Positions 33,301 to 45,069 of a stretch of DNA of 64,000 nucleotides are shown piece after piece (position 1 is the stretch's first letter; every line of letters begins with the position of its first letter). The notes under the pieces were generated by a model. It did no database searches. It saw only the letters and a program-made list of their open reading frames with translations, and had not been told where the DNA came from. Source of the stretch: Rutidosis leptorrhynchoides (taxonomy: Eukaryota; Streptophyta; Magnoliopsida; Asterales; Asteraceae); assembly GCF_046630445.1 (NCBI RefSeq), contig NC_092339.1:55909501-55973500 (forward strand), given 5' to 3'. The position numbers and the translations under genes are program-made.

Positions 33301-35433
33301 ATGTTTATCAGAACAAAATAATATATAGCATAGTATAGCATGCTTTCGTAAGTACCTCATTGCCCCTGTTAACAAGAACTTCGTTAGAGGGATTCGTGTA
33401 AAGGTCGTTTCTAGTAGTGTATGCCACATGAGAATATAACTTCTCCATTATCTCTCGGTTTGTCAATGATACACGGGCTTTATCCGTGTTCTCCTGATAT
33501 TCATATATTAATTACTTAAGTAAGTTTTTCAAAACGAAAAAAACAATAATAAAAATAAAAATTAGTTACCTATGTTGAAACATCTTATTCTTAAATTTTA
33601 CCTATAGATGTATGTATGGTTTCATACCATAAAATATGATATATTAATGGGTAAATAGCCCAAAAAGGTAATATAAAAAGACAAAGTTTTCCAATAAAGA
33701 GAATATCACTTTTATCGTTGCCTGTAAAGGATTTTGATTTCAAATCGGAGCATAGAAAGGAGTCGAATTTGAAAAAAGTTGCAATGAGGTAATATCCGTC
33801 CAAATGTACATCCACCTAGGCGCCACCTCATCAATGTAATTGCGTGGCCGCCACCTCATCATCTTCTCCAAAATTCCGGCTAAAATTTCGAAAAAAGAAA
33901 TTCAACCATTGTACGTTTGATTCCACTACCGCTCAACGTATGGTTTTATGCCATCAGATTTCCGGCCAACGTTTTGGCCATTGGCCAAAGAGTAACATAT
34001 TACAGTTAATGAAAAATGAAACAAAACTCCACGAAAAATATTGATGGCATAAAACCACTTCCAGATGCGTTGTCATCTTTTCTAAATTTAAAATCACAAA
34101 AAGGAAGATTGTTGATTTTATGGCTTTTAGCAAAGAACAGAGACGGATGATAATCATCATTTTTACAAGTTATAATAGAAGGATTTAAACAAGAGACAAA
34201 TGCTTAAATAATTGGAACAGAAAGTTTAGAAACCTCACACAAGCAATCAATATTCGTGACTTAATGATTTACTAGTCAAGAACTCTATTTAATTCATAAC
34301 TCGGTGTGTTTTGCAATGAGAATGTTCTGGGGGTGAAACTTACTCATTATCAAAAAAAAAAAAAAATAAATAAATAAATAAAAGTCACGGTGTCACTTTT
34401 TACCTTGATTGCAACCTTTTTCAAATTTGACAACTTTCTATGCTCCAAATTGAAATCATAGTCCATTATGGGCAATGGTAATTTAGATGTGTACACACTT
34501 AATTACCTGCAGTTTTAAGGCTTTCTCAAGTTCTAGTAATACCACATCCATCGATGGGCGCCCTTGTCGATCTTCCAGCAGACACTGATATGCAATCCGT
34601 GAAAACTTTTTCATTGAGTTGGTGTTCATGTACTCACTCAATGTAGGATCTATTATCCGATTAAGTGTTTCCTCTCTATACAAGCTCTGAGCGAGTTGAG
34701 GTAATAATCTTTGTTTACTCACTATATCCATATAGAAGCACGAACGGCCACATAGGACTTCAAACAGTACAACACCAAATGAATAAACGTCCGACTCTTT
34801 GGTCAATATCCCGGAACGATGGTAAGCAGGATCAACATAACCCTTTGTGCCACTCACATCTGTGAATACAAAAGTTTCATTTTCGTTGGCACGGCCTATT
34901 TTGGAAAGACCAAAATCTGCTATCATTGCCCTCCAGTTACTATCCAAGAGAACATTGGCACTTTTAATGTCTCTATGGATTACTCGTTCATGTTCTGCAA
35001 CGTGGTTGTGTAGATGATCTAAACCACGTGCTGCGTCAACGCAGATATTTAGTCGCTGCATCCATGTCAGCTGACACGTTGAATCCGAAGACGTACGTAG
35101 GTACTTGTCTAGGCTTCCGCGATGTGCATACTCATATATAAGAACTTTTTCAGGGCCTTGGTTGCAGAAACCAAGAAGGGATATGAGGTTAGGATGTTTA
35201 TAACGAGTTAGCAATTGAATCTCTGTTAAGAATTCCTTAAGGCCCTGACCCGAAATTCTAGCATCGAGTCGCTTTATAGCAACGGTGGTAAGTTCCCTTT
35301 CACCGGAGAGTGAGATTTGTCCCATATAAACAGGGCCATATCCACCCTTTCCGATGATAGTTGTGAAGTTTTTGGTGGCTTCTTTAATTTGCTCAAATGG
35401 TATACTAAGGTGATCCAGATTTATGAAAGCCAT
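27331..35433 (-). CDS. Gene B: chimeric receptor-like kinase / TIO (FUSED) armadillo protein, 10 exons, about 1,231 aa
   Basis: Tandem paralogue of gene A. Exons: 35433-34507, 33493-33356, 33167-33070, 32672-32504, 31773-31675, 30514-29984, 29740-28682, 28367-28134, 27893-27702, 27579-27331. All phases are compatible and the frame is open throughout. Kinase residues: GKGGYGPVY loop (28-36), Lys54, HRD 153-155, DFG 173-175, GTKGYVDPAY. Exons 2-6 and 8 have exactly the same lengths as in gene A. Exon 7 is 60 nt longer and keeps the KDMV...MGKYIQIL stretch that resembles canonical TIO. The two exons equal to A exons 9-10 (71 codons, part of an ARM repeat) are missing; skipping them keeps the frame. 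Expected activity: cytoplasmic Ser/Thr kinase tethered by a TIO-type ARM scaffold. The role is inferred, and dominant interference with TIO is possible. Confidence 0.8.
27960..28016 (-). pseudogene. Remnant of the lost ARM exons in gene B
   Basis: The sequence gttgcagaataactagttgaa...catcttacagc matches gene A at 18303-18347, including the splice donor of A exon 10. It then breaks off after a few codons into unrelated sequence (28017 onward). The rest of exon 10, and exon 9, are absent, which shows a deletion rather than divergence. Confidence 0.7.
28410..28500 (-). repeat. Misplaced copy of an exon 7 piece inside intron 7 of gene B
   Basis: A stretch coding FRLYWGGPLAI-type sequence from exon 7 sits next to a second copy of the exon 8 upstream flank (tgaagatttagaagcatt). 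It matches gene A about as well as gene B. It has no splice role and looks like filler DNA or partial conversion. Confidence 0.65.
32154..32338 (-). mobile_element. MITE in intron 4 of gene B
   Basis: Same family as 22426-22603, about 185 bp, with ends aatgctaatgacaaccct and agggttgtcattagc, next to a short AAT tract. The interior matches the gene A copy only as its reverse complement. Confidence 0.8.
33730..34463. mobile_element. Inverted-repeat DNA element in intron 1 of gene B
   Basis: A 63-bp arm (33730-33792) returns as its reverse complement at 34400-34463 with roughly 85% match (core ggagcatagaaag...aaaaaagttgcaat). Intron 1 is about 1,013 bp here against about 167 bp in gene A, so this is a gene B-specific insertion. 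It is of MULE/foldback type with no transposase. The outer ends may extend to about 33645 and 34475. Confidence 0.65.
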
Positions 35434-36740
35434 CGTAATAAATTTGTACCTAAAATGATTAACTGATTAATATTGAAGGAAGAAAGAAATTGTTCAAAAT
35501 GATTGATTAGCAGCAAAGGAGATGACTACCTTTGAATTAAAAGAAAGATAAGACAGGACTCTTCGTTGTCAATTGACTTTACTTTTTGATATTTAATAAA
35601 GGTGCTAGTAGTGGAAATGGTAATATAGGCCATAGTGGACCCTCTTTTTTTTCGTAAAGATGTAAAAGAAGTCGTTTTTGTTTTAAAATTATTAATGTAC
35701 AAATAGTTAAAATTGTTTAATTCCATATGACGAATCATCTTATAATTGAACAACCTACTTGAAATCATGTCTTTGCCAAAAAAAAAAAAAAACAAAGAAA
35801 AAGACTTGGGAAAAAAACTAATAAACCATGTATATGAGATCATTTTTGTTACTAAACTATATGTATCATCTAATACAAGTTTGACTAGAAAGTATTTTCT
35901 ATTTAAAGATTCGAGCATTACAGGCCGAACCCGTGCTTAGACTAATGGATCGAGTCAGGCTCAAGTTGACAGAACCACAATTTCCTGGCTACTCCAGGAG
36001 AGAGCAGGGTCTAAGCTAAGTTAGCCTGTCAGATTGAAAACCTAAACCATCAAAATGATTTTATGAAAATAAGGGAGCCCAAAAGCGGCAATTGTAAATT
36101 TGTCAATTAAAAAAAAAAAGTAAAAACAACGGCATCGTTCTCATCTCATCCTCACACTATATCATGGCTAGAAATGTAAACTCATATACAGTAAACCCTA
36201 TACCCAACTCATCAACAGACTTCACATTTCTTTCGATAAGTAACCTTCATTTGTACCAGGTAACTGGACATACCTTGTACGAGATTGAAGGAAGTAATGA
36301 CCTTGAGTTGTTGAATAACTTCATCAATTGGCGAACTCCGTTCTGTCAAAGAAGTTCAATAAAGAATTAAAGATGATCAATTGCAACACACAACATATCC
36401 ACGAGCAATGACTTTAACCATTATTTACCTATAGAGAGCAATTTTACGAAATTGTGTAGTTGCTTCTAGCTGCATATTGGATCATTTGAATATACTACAG
36501 CAACTCTCCAACTCCAACTGCACATTAATTACCATCACTATCAACCGTTCAAAAACCAAAATACCGTCAGGAAAATCTACATTTACCTTCCACGTGAAAA
36601 ATGCCAACTGTTTAACATATATTGACATCTTCTTATACCAGACACACACACACACACACACACACACGCGCGCGCACGCACGCACGCACTAGATATCATA
36701 ACTTCAAACCTATTAATCTAACGCAGCCTAAAAAGAATTG
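35434..36740. other. Gene B upstream region; no gene recognised
   Basis: The first about 330 bp parallels the region upstream of gene A and probably includes the promoter. The rest is A-rich with small ORFs (for example 36164-36370) that show no family resemblance and have no splice context. Confidence 0.5.
36641..36690. repeat. (CA)n/(CG)-(CA) microsatellite
   Basis: An ACACAC run grading into CGCGCGCACGCACGCA. Confidence 0.95.
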
Positions 36741-36744
36741 TACA

Positions 36745-37072
36745 TTTAACTGCAGCTAAGAAAAAGCTTTACCCAAACAAGCTAGCAAAAGCGTTCAATT
36801 TGGCAGCAACAGTAGATAAAGGGGGATTAGAAGTGGGTAGCTTAGAAGCATTTAATTTGGCGTTAATGCAAAAGTGGAGGTGGCAAATTCTCTTGTCCCC
36901 ATATTCCTTATACCTTAGAGTAATAAAAGTGATCCACACAAACTATGCGGGTTTAGAGTTAGCAGGTTGTTCCAATGAAGGTTTGTGGTCAACTATTGTT
37001 TCTTCATGGAATTCATTGGATGATGAAATTGCTGCCTTTTCATTGTACTCTAATGATAAAATTACAAACTAA
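36745..37072 (+). mobile_element. LINE (L1-type) reverse-transcriptase C-terminal fragment
   Basis: The translation of 36800-37072 contains KGGLEVGSLEAFNLALMQKW and RWQILLSPYSLYLRVIKVIH, then GLWSTIVSSWNSL. This is the well-known block after the RT domain, before the zinc-binding region, in plant L1-type LINEs. Only this block survives; there is no endonuclease, RT core or poly(A) tail. Confidence 0.85.
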
Positions 37073-37311
37073 GGACAAGAAATACAGGGAAATAAGAATA
37101 CCATCTTAGCAGTGATAATTAGCTGTCAATATGCAGAGTTTTGATACATTGTTACTGTTCCATACACCCGATTGTACAGAATTCTATAAACCAAGGATCT
37201 CATTAATCTCAACTGATTGAGTTGCACCAACTATGATCATCATATTCATATGCATATATGTGTACAGATATATAATATAATAAACACCTTATACCTACGT
37301 ATTAAGTATTA

Positions 37312-37810
37312 AACCCTTATACATCTTCTCAATTCATTTATAGTATAATCACATACGCACATTCAAATATGTATCCAATCCTACACTACAATTACACAAA
37401 TCATCATATATAAATATAAATTATAACTACAACTGTACGGAACTATTAACAAGACCTTTTTCTCAATTGTAGAGGTTTGAACAGGAGCACCACCGGTAGA
37501 TAGCGGTTGTGACGACGGCACTACTTTTAGTTTCTTAAGCAAGTTTTCCTCTCTCTTAATTTTACGGATCTCAACCATACTATCCTCCCTTCGCCGCCGT
37601 CCTTCCTCCACATCGACAGCGACTTTGTACCGGTTCCGGCGAACTTCAGTCCTGCCGGTTGGCTTAGAGACATGATTGATTAGTTGATCAATGATAGATA
37701 ACTGATTGATAGATAGATAGATTGATATATGGCAAATCAAACACTAGGATTGCAAATACTTACTTTTATACCTGTGCGATATCAGTTTGACGGGAAGTAT
37801 CAAAGTTTTG
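37312..37810 (-). pseudogene. Importin-alpha exon 1 (IBB domain) fragment, first copy
   Basis: Minus-strand exon 37673-37456 encodes the importin-beta-binding domain: RTEVRRNRYKVAVD, EGRRRREDSMVEIRK, KREENLLKK, TSTIEKK, then a GT donor. Importin-alpha carries nuclear-import cargo with importin-beta. The ATG (37671-37673, ATGTCTCTAAG) is one base out of frame with the IBB because a G is missing compared with copy 16546-17040 (CTAAGG CCA). No later exons follow; the LINE fragment lies downstream. It is therefore a truncated pseudogene, mobilised as a genomic piece because intron sequence is included. Confidence 0.85.
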
Positions 37811-39048
37811 TTTATTTTTTTATTTTTATTTTTTTTACACTTATTACTGCTTTTTATTTACTTTTTTTAATCTTTTTATCAGATCAGATGTTTATTTATA
37901 CTCCGTATCTTTTATTTTATTTTAGAAAAAATATCATGGTTGGTCTCCAAACTTTTACACCATAAATCAAGGTGGGAATTTAAGTTTAAATCGATCATGG
38001 TTGGTCCCAAGTTTTTAAACATCATACACGAATAGTCCCAGAAATTAACACCGTTAGGTTCACATTGTTAACCTTAGACATGTGCCTCGCACATGATGGG
38101 TATTTTTGTCTTTTCAATCCTCACTTGTCTCTTTCAACCCATCCTTTTTTCAACCCTAACTATAGATACATCTCCTTAACCCTACTTCCATTTTTTAAAA
38201 TCAAAATCTACAAATTAAAACGTTGTTTACCATTTTTTTAATTAAGTCACTTAATTAAAACGTTGTTTACCATTTTTTTTAATTAAGTCACTTTATCCGT
38301 ATGGATGTATATATGAGTTTAGATGGCAATATGGAATAATCCGATAGTAATGAGATGATGTTTACTTTAGTTACTTAATGAATTGTCTTAATGATGTAAA
38401 TGACAAATTTATCCCTTATTTAAGTTTTTATTATACATATCTAAATAGTTGATTTATTTATATATGTTTATATATATTTATATTTATATAAATTATATAA
38501 ACTTCAGAAAACTTCATGCCTTACAACTAAGATTAAAATGTATTTCAATATATTCTTCATATATTCATGCGTATATAGAGTGATTGACCACAACCCAGAT
38601 CGAAGATTTTCTTTAAGAGATGATTTTTTTCAATTGAAAACGGGTACTTCAATTTTTACAATTTTCCTCTTTTACCCTTGCTTCTTGATGACGATGAACA
38701 CGGATACGATGTTGGTGGTCAGGAAGATAAGTCTGGGAGTTATTAAAAGGAGGGTAGTTAAAGGAATAAGAATGGCTATATGGGGAGTAGTAGGCATTTT
38801 GGGGTGACCGATACAGTCGTTAGGTAAGGTGTAGTTATTTATTAAGCTTCAAGTAAACACCTAATGTTGGTGATCGAATAAGTCCTCCAGGCAATTAAGA
38901 CCATTAAGGTGTAAAGAATAATCTTGGAGTTTTTATAAGGTTGTGGACCAGATGCCAAAAACAAGATTTCAAATATCCTTTTGATTAAACTAAAGTTTAA
39001 ATTTAGATGCCAAAGAACTATACTTGATTGAACTTGGTTTGTTAGTGT
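37811..39048. other. No gene recognised; contains a 40-bp tandem duplication
   Basis: T-rich and A-rich DNA. The segment 38213-38252 is repeated at 38253-38293 (unit aattaaaacgttgtttacca...). The sequence tggttggtctccaaactttt (37940) recurs as tggttggtcccaagttttta (37997). The ORF at 38538-38807 shows no recognisable domain. Confidence 0.5.
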
Positions 39049-41694
39049 TGAAATGTCCCATTCATATTGATTATAAACGTTCCATATTAATTGATTTCGT
39101 TGCGAGGTTTTGACCTCTATATGAGACGTTTTTCAAAGACTGCATTCATTTTTAAAACAACCATAACCTTTATTTTATCAATAAAGGTTTTAAAAACATT
39201 ACGTAGATTATCAAATAATGATAATCTAAAATATACTGTTTACACACGACCATTACATAATGGTTTACAATAGAAATATATTACATCAACATATGTTTCT
39301 TGAATGCAGTTTTTACACAATATCATACAAACATGGACTCCAAATCTTGTCCTTATTTTAGTATGCAACAGCGGAAGCTCTTAGTATTCACCTGAGAATA
39401 AGCATGCTTTAAAAGTCAACAAAAATGTTGGTGAGTTATAGGTTTAACCTATATATATCAAATCGTAACAATAGACCACAAGATTTCATATTTCAATACA
39501 CATCCCATACATAGAGATAAAAATCATTCATATGGTGAACACCTGGTAACCGACATTAACAAGATGCATATATAAGAATATCCCCATCATTCCGTAGCTA
39601 AAAAGATCAAAAATATCCAATCTTGTTTTACCCATAACTTCTTCATTTTAAATCCGTTTTGAGTGAATCAAATTGCTATGGTTTCATATTGAACTCTAAT
39701 TTAAGAATCCAAATATAAAAAGTATAGGTTTATAGTTGGAAATTTAATTTACATGTCAATTACTAAAGAGGTAGTCTTTTCCGTCGAAAGAACGACATCT
39801 TGATGACCATTTTGAAAAACATACTTTCACTTTGAGTTTAACCAAGATTTTTGGATATAGTTTCATGTTCATATGAAAAATCATTTTCCCAGAAGAACAA
39901 CTTTTAAATCAAAGTTTATCATAGTTTTTAATTATCCAAACCAAAACAGCCCCCGGTTTCACTACGACGGCGTATATCCGATTTTATGGTGTTCATCGTG
40001 TTTCCAGGTTTTAAATCATTAAGTTAGCATATAATATAGATATAGAACATGTGTTTAGTTGATTTTAAAAGTCAAGTTAGAAGGATTAACTTTTATTTGC
40101 GAACAAGTTTAGAATTAACTAAACTATGTTCTAGTGATTACAAGTTTAAACCTTCGAATAAGATAGCTTTATATGTATGAATCGAATGATGTTATGAACA
40201 TGATTACTACCTCAAGTTTTCTGTATAAAACTACTGGAAATGAGAAAAATGGATCTAGCTTCAAAGGAGCCTTGGATGGCTTGAAAGTTCTTGAAGCAGA
40301 ATCATGACACGAAAACAGTTCAAGTAAGATTTTCACTCGATATAAGATTGTTATAGTTGTAGAAATTGAATCAAAGTTTGAATATGAATATTACCTTGAA
40401 TTAGAAAGATAACCTACTGTAAATAACAAAGGTTCCTTGATCTTAGATGATTACTTGGAATGGATTAGAAAGCTTGGAAGTAGACTTGCAAAATTGGAAG
40501 TATTCTTGATTTTTATGAAACTATGCTTATGGAATTTATGAAGAACACTTAGAACTTGAAGATAGAACTTGAGAGATAAAGGATGTTTTTGGTTTGTAGG
40601 TGTTTTTGGTCGTTGGTATATGGATTAGATATAAAGGATGTGTAATTTTGTTTACATGTAAATAAGTCATGAATGATTACTAATATTTTTGTAATTTTAT
40701 GAGATATTTCATGTTAGTTGCCAAATGATGGTTCCCACATGTGTTAGGTGACTCACATGGGCTGCTAAGAGCTGATCATTGGAGTGTATATACCAATAGT
40801 ACATACATCTAAAAGCTGTGTATTGTACGAGTACGAATACGGGTGCATACGAGTAGAATTGTTGATGAAACTGAACGAGGATGTAATTGTAAGCATTTTT
40901 GTTAAGTAGAAGTACTTTGATATGTGTCTTGAAGTCTTTCAAAAGTGTAAGAATACATATCAAAACACAACATGTATATACATTCTAATGGAGTCGTTAA
41001 GTCTTCGTTAGTCGTTACATGTAAGTGTTGTTTTGAAACCTTTAAGTTAACAATCTCAATTAATGTTGTTAACCCAATGTTTATTATATCAAATGAGATG
41101 TTAAATTATTATATTATCATGATATTATGATGTATGAATATCTCTTAATATGATATATACATTAAAATATCGTTACAACGATAATCGTTACATATAAGTC
41201 TCGTTTCGTAATTCTTGAGTTAGTAGTCTTGTTTTTACATATGTAATTCATTGTTAACACACTTAATGATATATTTAAATATCATTTTATCATGTTAAAT
41301 ATAGTGTATCAATATATTAATATGATACATATATATTTAGTAGACGTTATCATAACGATAATCGTTATATATATCATTTCGAGTTTCTTAACTTAGTAAT
41401 CTCATTTCTTATGTATATCACACATTGTTAATATACTTAGTGAGATAATTACTCATCATAATCTCATGTCAACCATATATATATATGTCTATATATACCA
41501 CAACATGTAGTTTTTACAATTTTGTAACTTTCGTGAATCGCCGGTCAACTTGGGTGATCAATTGTCTATATGAAACTTATTTCATTTAATCAAGTCTTAA
41601 CAAGTTTGATTGCTTAACACATTGGAAACATTTAGTCATATAAATATCAATCTCAATTAATATATATAAACATGGAAAAGTTCGGGTCACTACA
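39049..41694 (-). repeat. 3' LTR of the chromodomain element
   Basis: TGAAATGTCCCATTC...TTCGGGTCACTACA, 2,646 bp. It is homologous, in reverse complement, to the plus-strand LTR 51621-54870 but shorter by several hundred bp around 39598, where the relative carries extra sequence. Confidence 0.85.
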
Positions 41695-41714
41695 GTACCT
41701 ACCCGTTAAATAAA

Positions 41715-44700
41715 TTTCGTCCCGAAATTTTAAGCTGTTGAAGGTGTTGATGAATCTTCTAGAAATAGATGCGGGTATTTCGTCTTCATCTGATCTTTAC
41801 GCTCCCAGGTGAACTCGGCTCCTCTACGAGCATTCCATCGAACCTTAACAATCGGTATCTTGTTTTGCTTAAGTCTCTTAATTTCACGATCCATTATTTC
41901 GACGGGTTCTTCAATGAATTGAAGTTTTTCATTGATTTGGATTTCGTCCAACGGAATAGTGAGATCTTCTTTAGCAAAACATTTCTTCAAATTCAAGACG
42001 TGGAAAGTGTTATGTACAGCCTCGAGTTGTTGAGGTAGCTCCAGTTGGTAAGCTACTGGTCCGACACGATCTATAATCTTGAATGGTCCAATGTACCTTG
42101 GATTTAGTTTCCCCCGTTTACCAAATCGAACAACGCCTTTCCAAGGTGAAACCTTAAGCATGACCATTTCTCCAGTTTCAAACTATATATCTTTTCTTTT
42201 ACTGTCCGCATAGCTCTTTTGTCGACTCTGGGCGGTTTTCAATCGTTGTTGAATTTGGATGATTTTCTCGGTAGTTTCTTGTATTATCTCCGGACCCGTA
42301 ATCTGTCTATCCCCCACTTCATTCCAACAAATCGGAGACCTGCACTTTCTACCATAAAGTGCCTCAAACGGCGCCATCTCAATACTAGAATGATAACTGT
42401 TGTTGTAGGAAAATTCTGCTAATGGTAGGTGTCGATCCCAACTGTTTCCGAAATCAATAACACATGCTCGTAGCATGTCTTCAAGCGTTTATATCATCCT
42501 TTCACTCTGCCCATCAGTTTGTGGATGATATACAGTACTCATGTCTAGACGAGTCCCCAATGCTTGTTGCAACGTCTACCAGAACCTTGAAACAAATCTA
42601 CCATCCCTATCAGAGATAATAGAGATTGGTATTCCATGTCTGGAGACGACTTCCTTCAAATACAGTCGTGCTAACTTCTCCATCTTATCATCTTCTCTTA
42701 TTGGCAGGAAGTGTGCTGATTTGGTGAGACGATCAACTATTACCCAAATAGTATCAAAACCACTTGCAGTCCTTGGCAATTTAGTGATGAAATCCATGGT
42801 AATGTTTTTCCATTTCCATTCCGGGATTTCGGGTTGTTGGACCTGATGGTTTCTAATACTCAGCTTTGACCTTAGAACACATCAAACATTCCCCTACGTA
42901 TTTAGCAACATCGGCTTTCATACCTGGCCACCAAAAATATTTCTTGAGATCTTTGTACATCTTCCCCGTTCCAGGATGTATTGAGTATCTGGTTTTATGA
43001 GCTTCTCTAAGTACCATTTCTCTCATATCTCCAAATTTTGGTACCCAAATTCTTTCAGCCCTATACCGGGTTCCGTCTTCCCGAATATTAAGATGCTTCT
43101 CCGATCCTATGGTATTTCATCCTTTAAATTTCCCTCTTTTAAAACTTCTTGTTGCACCTCCTTTATTTGAGTAGTAAGGTTATTGTGAATTATTATATTC
43201 ATAGCTTTTTCTCGAATGGGTTCTCTATCCTTTCTACTCAAAGTGTCGGCTACCACATTCGCCTTCCCCGGGTGGTAACGAATCTCAAAGTCGTAATCAT
43301 TCAACAATTCAATCCACCTGCGCTGCCTCATGTTCAGTTGTTTCTGATTAAATATATGTTGAAGAATTTTGTGGTCGGTATATATAATACTTTTGACCCC
43401 ATATAAGTAGTGCCTCCAAGTCTTTAATGCAAAAACAACAGCACCCAATTCCAAATCGTGAGTTGTATAATTTTGCTCGTGAATCTTCAATTGTCTAGAT
43501 GCATAAGCAATCACCTTCGTTCGTTGCATTAATACACAACCGAGACCTTGCTTTGATGCGTCACAATAAATCACAAAATCATCATTCCCTTCAGGCAATG
43601 ACAATATAGGTGCCGTAGTTAGCTTTTTCTTCAATAACTGAAACGCCTTCTCTTGTTCATCCTTCCATTCAAATTTCTTCCCTTTATGCGTTAATGCAGT
43701 CAAGGGTTTTGTTATTTTGGAGAAATCTTGGATGAATCTTCTGTAGTAACCAGCCAATCCTAAAAATTGACGTATATGCTTCGGAGTTTTTGGGGTTTTC
43801 CACTTTTCAACGGTTTCGATCTTTGCCGGGTCCACCTGGATACCTTCTTTGTTCACTATGTGACCGAGGAATTGAACTTCTTCCAACCAAAATGCACACT
43901 TTGAAAACTTAGCGTACAGTTTTTCTTTCCTCAATACTTCTAGCACTTTTCTCAAATGTTCTTCGTGCTCTTGATCATTCTTTGAGTAAATAAATATGTC
44001 GTCGATGAAAACAATGACAAACTTGTCAAGATATGGCCCACACACTCGATTCATAAGGTCCATGAACACAGCTGGTGCGTTAGTCAATCCAAATGGCATA
44101 ACCATAAACTCGTAATGACCATAACACGTCCTAAAAGCAGTTTTTGGAATATCATCCTCCTTTACTCGCATTTGATGATATCCAGAACGTAAATCGATTT
44201 TCGAATAAACCGACGAGCCTTGTAGTTGATCAAATAAGTCGTCAATTCTCGGCAGTGGATAACAGTTTTTGATGGTAAGTTTATTCAACTCTCTGTAGTC
44301 AATACACAACCTAAATGCACCATCCTTCTTCTTGACAAACAAAATAAGAGCTCCCCATGGTGATGTGCTTGGTCGAATGAAACCACGTTCTAATAGTTCT
44401 TGCAGTTGGCTTTGCAGTTCTTTCATCTCACTGGGTGCGAGTCTGTAAGGAGCACGAGCTATTGGTGCAGCTCCTGGTACAAGATCTATTTGAAATTCAA
44501 CAGATCGATGTGGAGGTAGTCCCGGTAATTCTTTCAGAAATACATCGGGAAATTATTTTGCGACGGAAACATCATTGATGCTCTTTTCTTCAGTTTGTAC
44601 TTTCTCGACGTGTACTAGAACAGCATAGCAACCTTTTCTTATTAGTTTTTGTGCCTTCAAATTACTAATAAGATGTAGCTTCGTATTGCCCTTTTCTCCG

Positions 44701-45069
44701 TACACCATTAAGGGTTCTCCTTCTTCTCGTACAATGCAAATTGCATTTTTGTAACATACGATCTCTGCTTTCATCTCCTTCAGCCAGTCCATGCCAACTA
44801 TTACATTAAAACTCCCTAACTCTACTGGTATCAAATCAATCTTAAATATTTCACTACCCAGTTTAATTTCTCGATTCCGGCATATATAATCTGCTGAAAT
44901 TAATTTACCGTTTGCTAATTCGAGTAAAAATTTACTATCCAACGGCGTCAATGGACAACTTAATTTAGCACAAAAATCTCTACTCATATAGCTTCTATCT
45001 GCACCCGAATCAAATAAAACGTAAGCAGATTTATTGTCAATAAGAAACGTACCCGTAACAAGCTCCGGG
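41715..45069 (-). CDS. pol region of the chromodomain gypsy element (fossil)
   Basis: Domains in order on the minus strand: retropepsin ([10 protein letters not shown] near 44985-45020); reverse transcriptase and RNase H (about 43100-44430), with [34 protein letters not shown], the [10 protein letters not shown] catalytic box and the [10 protein letters not shown] block; integrase core (about 42180-42850), with [19 protein letters not shown]; integrase C-terminus and chromodomain (about 41730-42170), with [21 protein letters not shown] and [16 protein letters not shown]. This order and the chromodomain place it in the chromovirus (Tekay/Del) lineage. It is not expected to make a working polyprotein. 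Confidence 0.9.

Noticed and set aside
36164-36370. 68-aa ORF starting MARNVNSYTVNP
   Set aside because: No recognisable domain, no splice context and no paralogue in the window.
36482-36685. Cys/Val-rich minus-strand ORF
   Set aside because: Reading through the CA/CG microsatellite.
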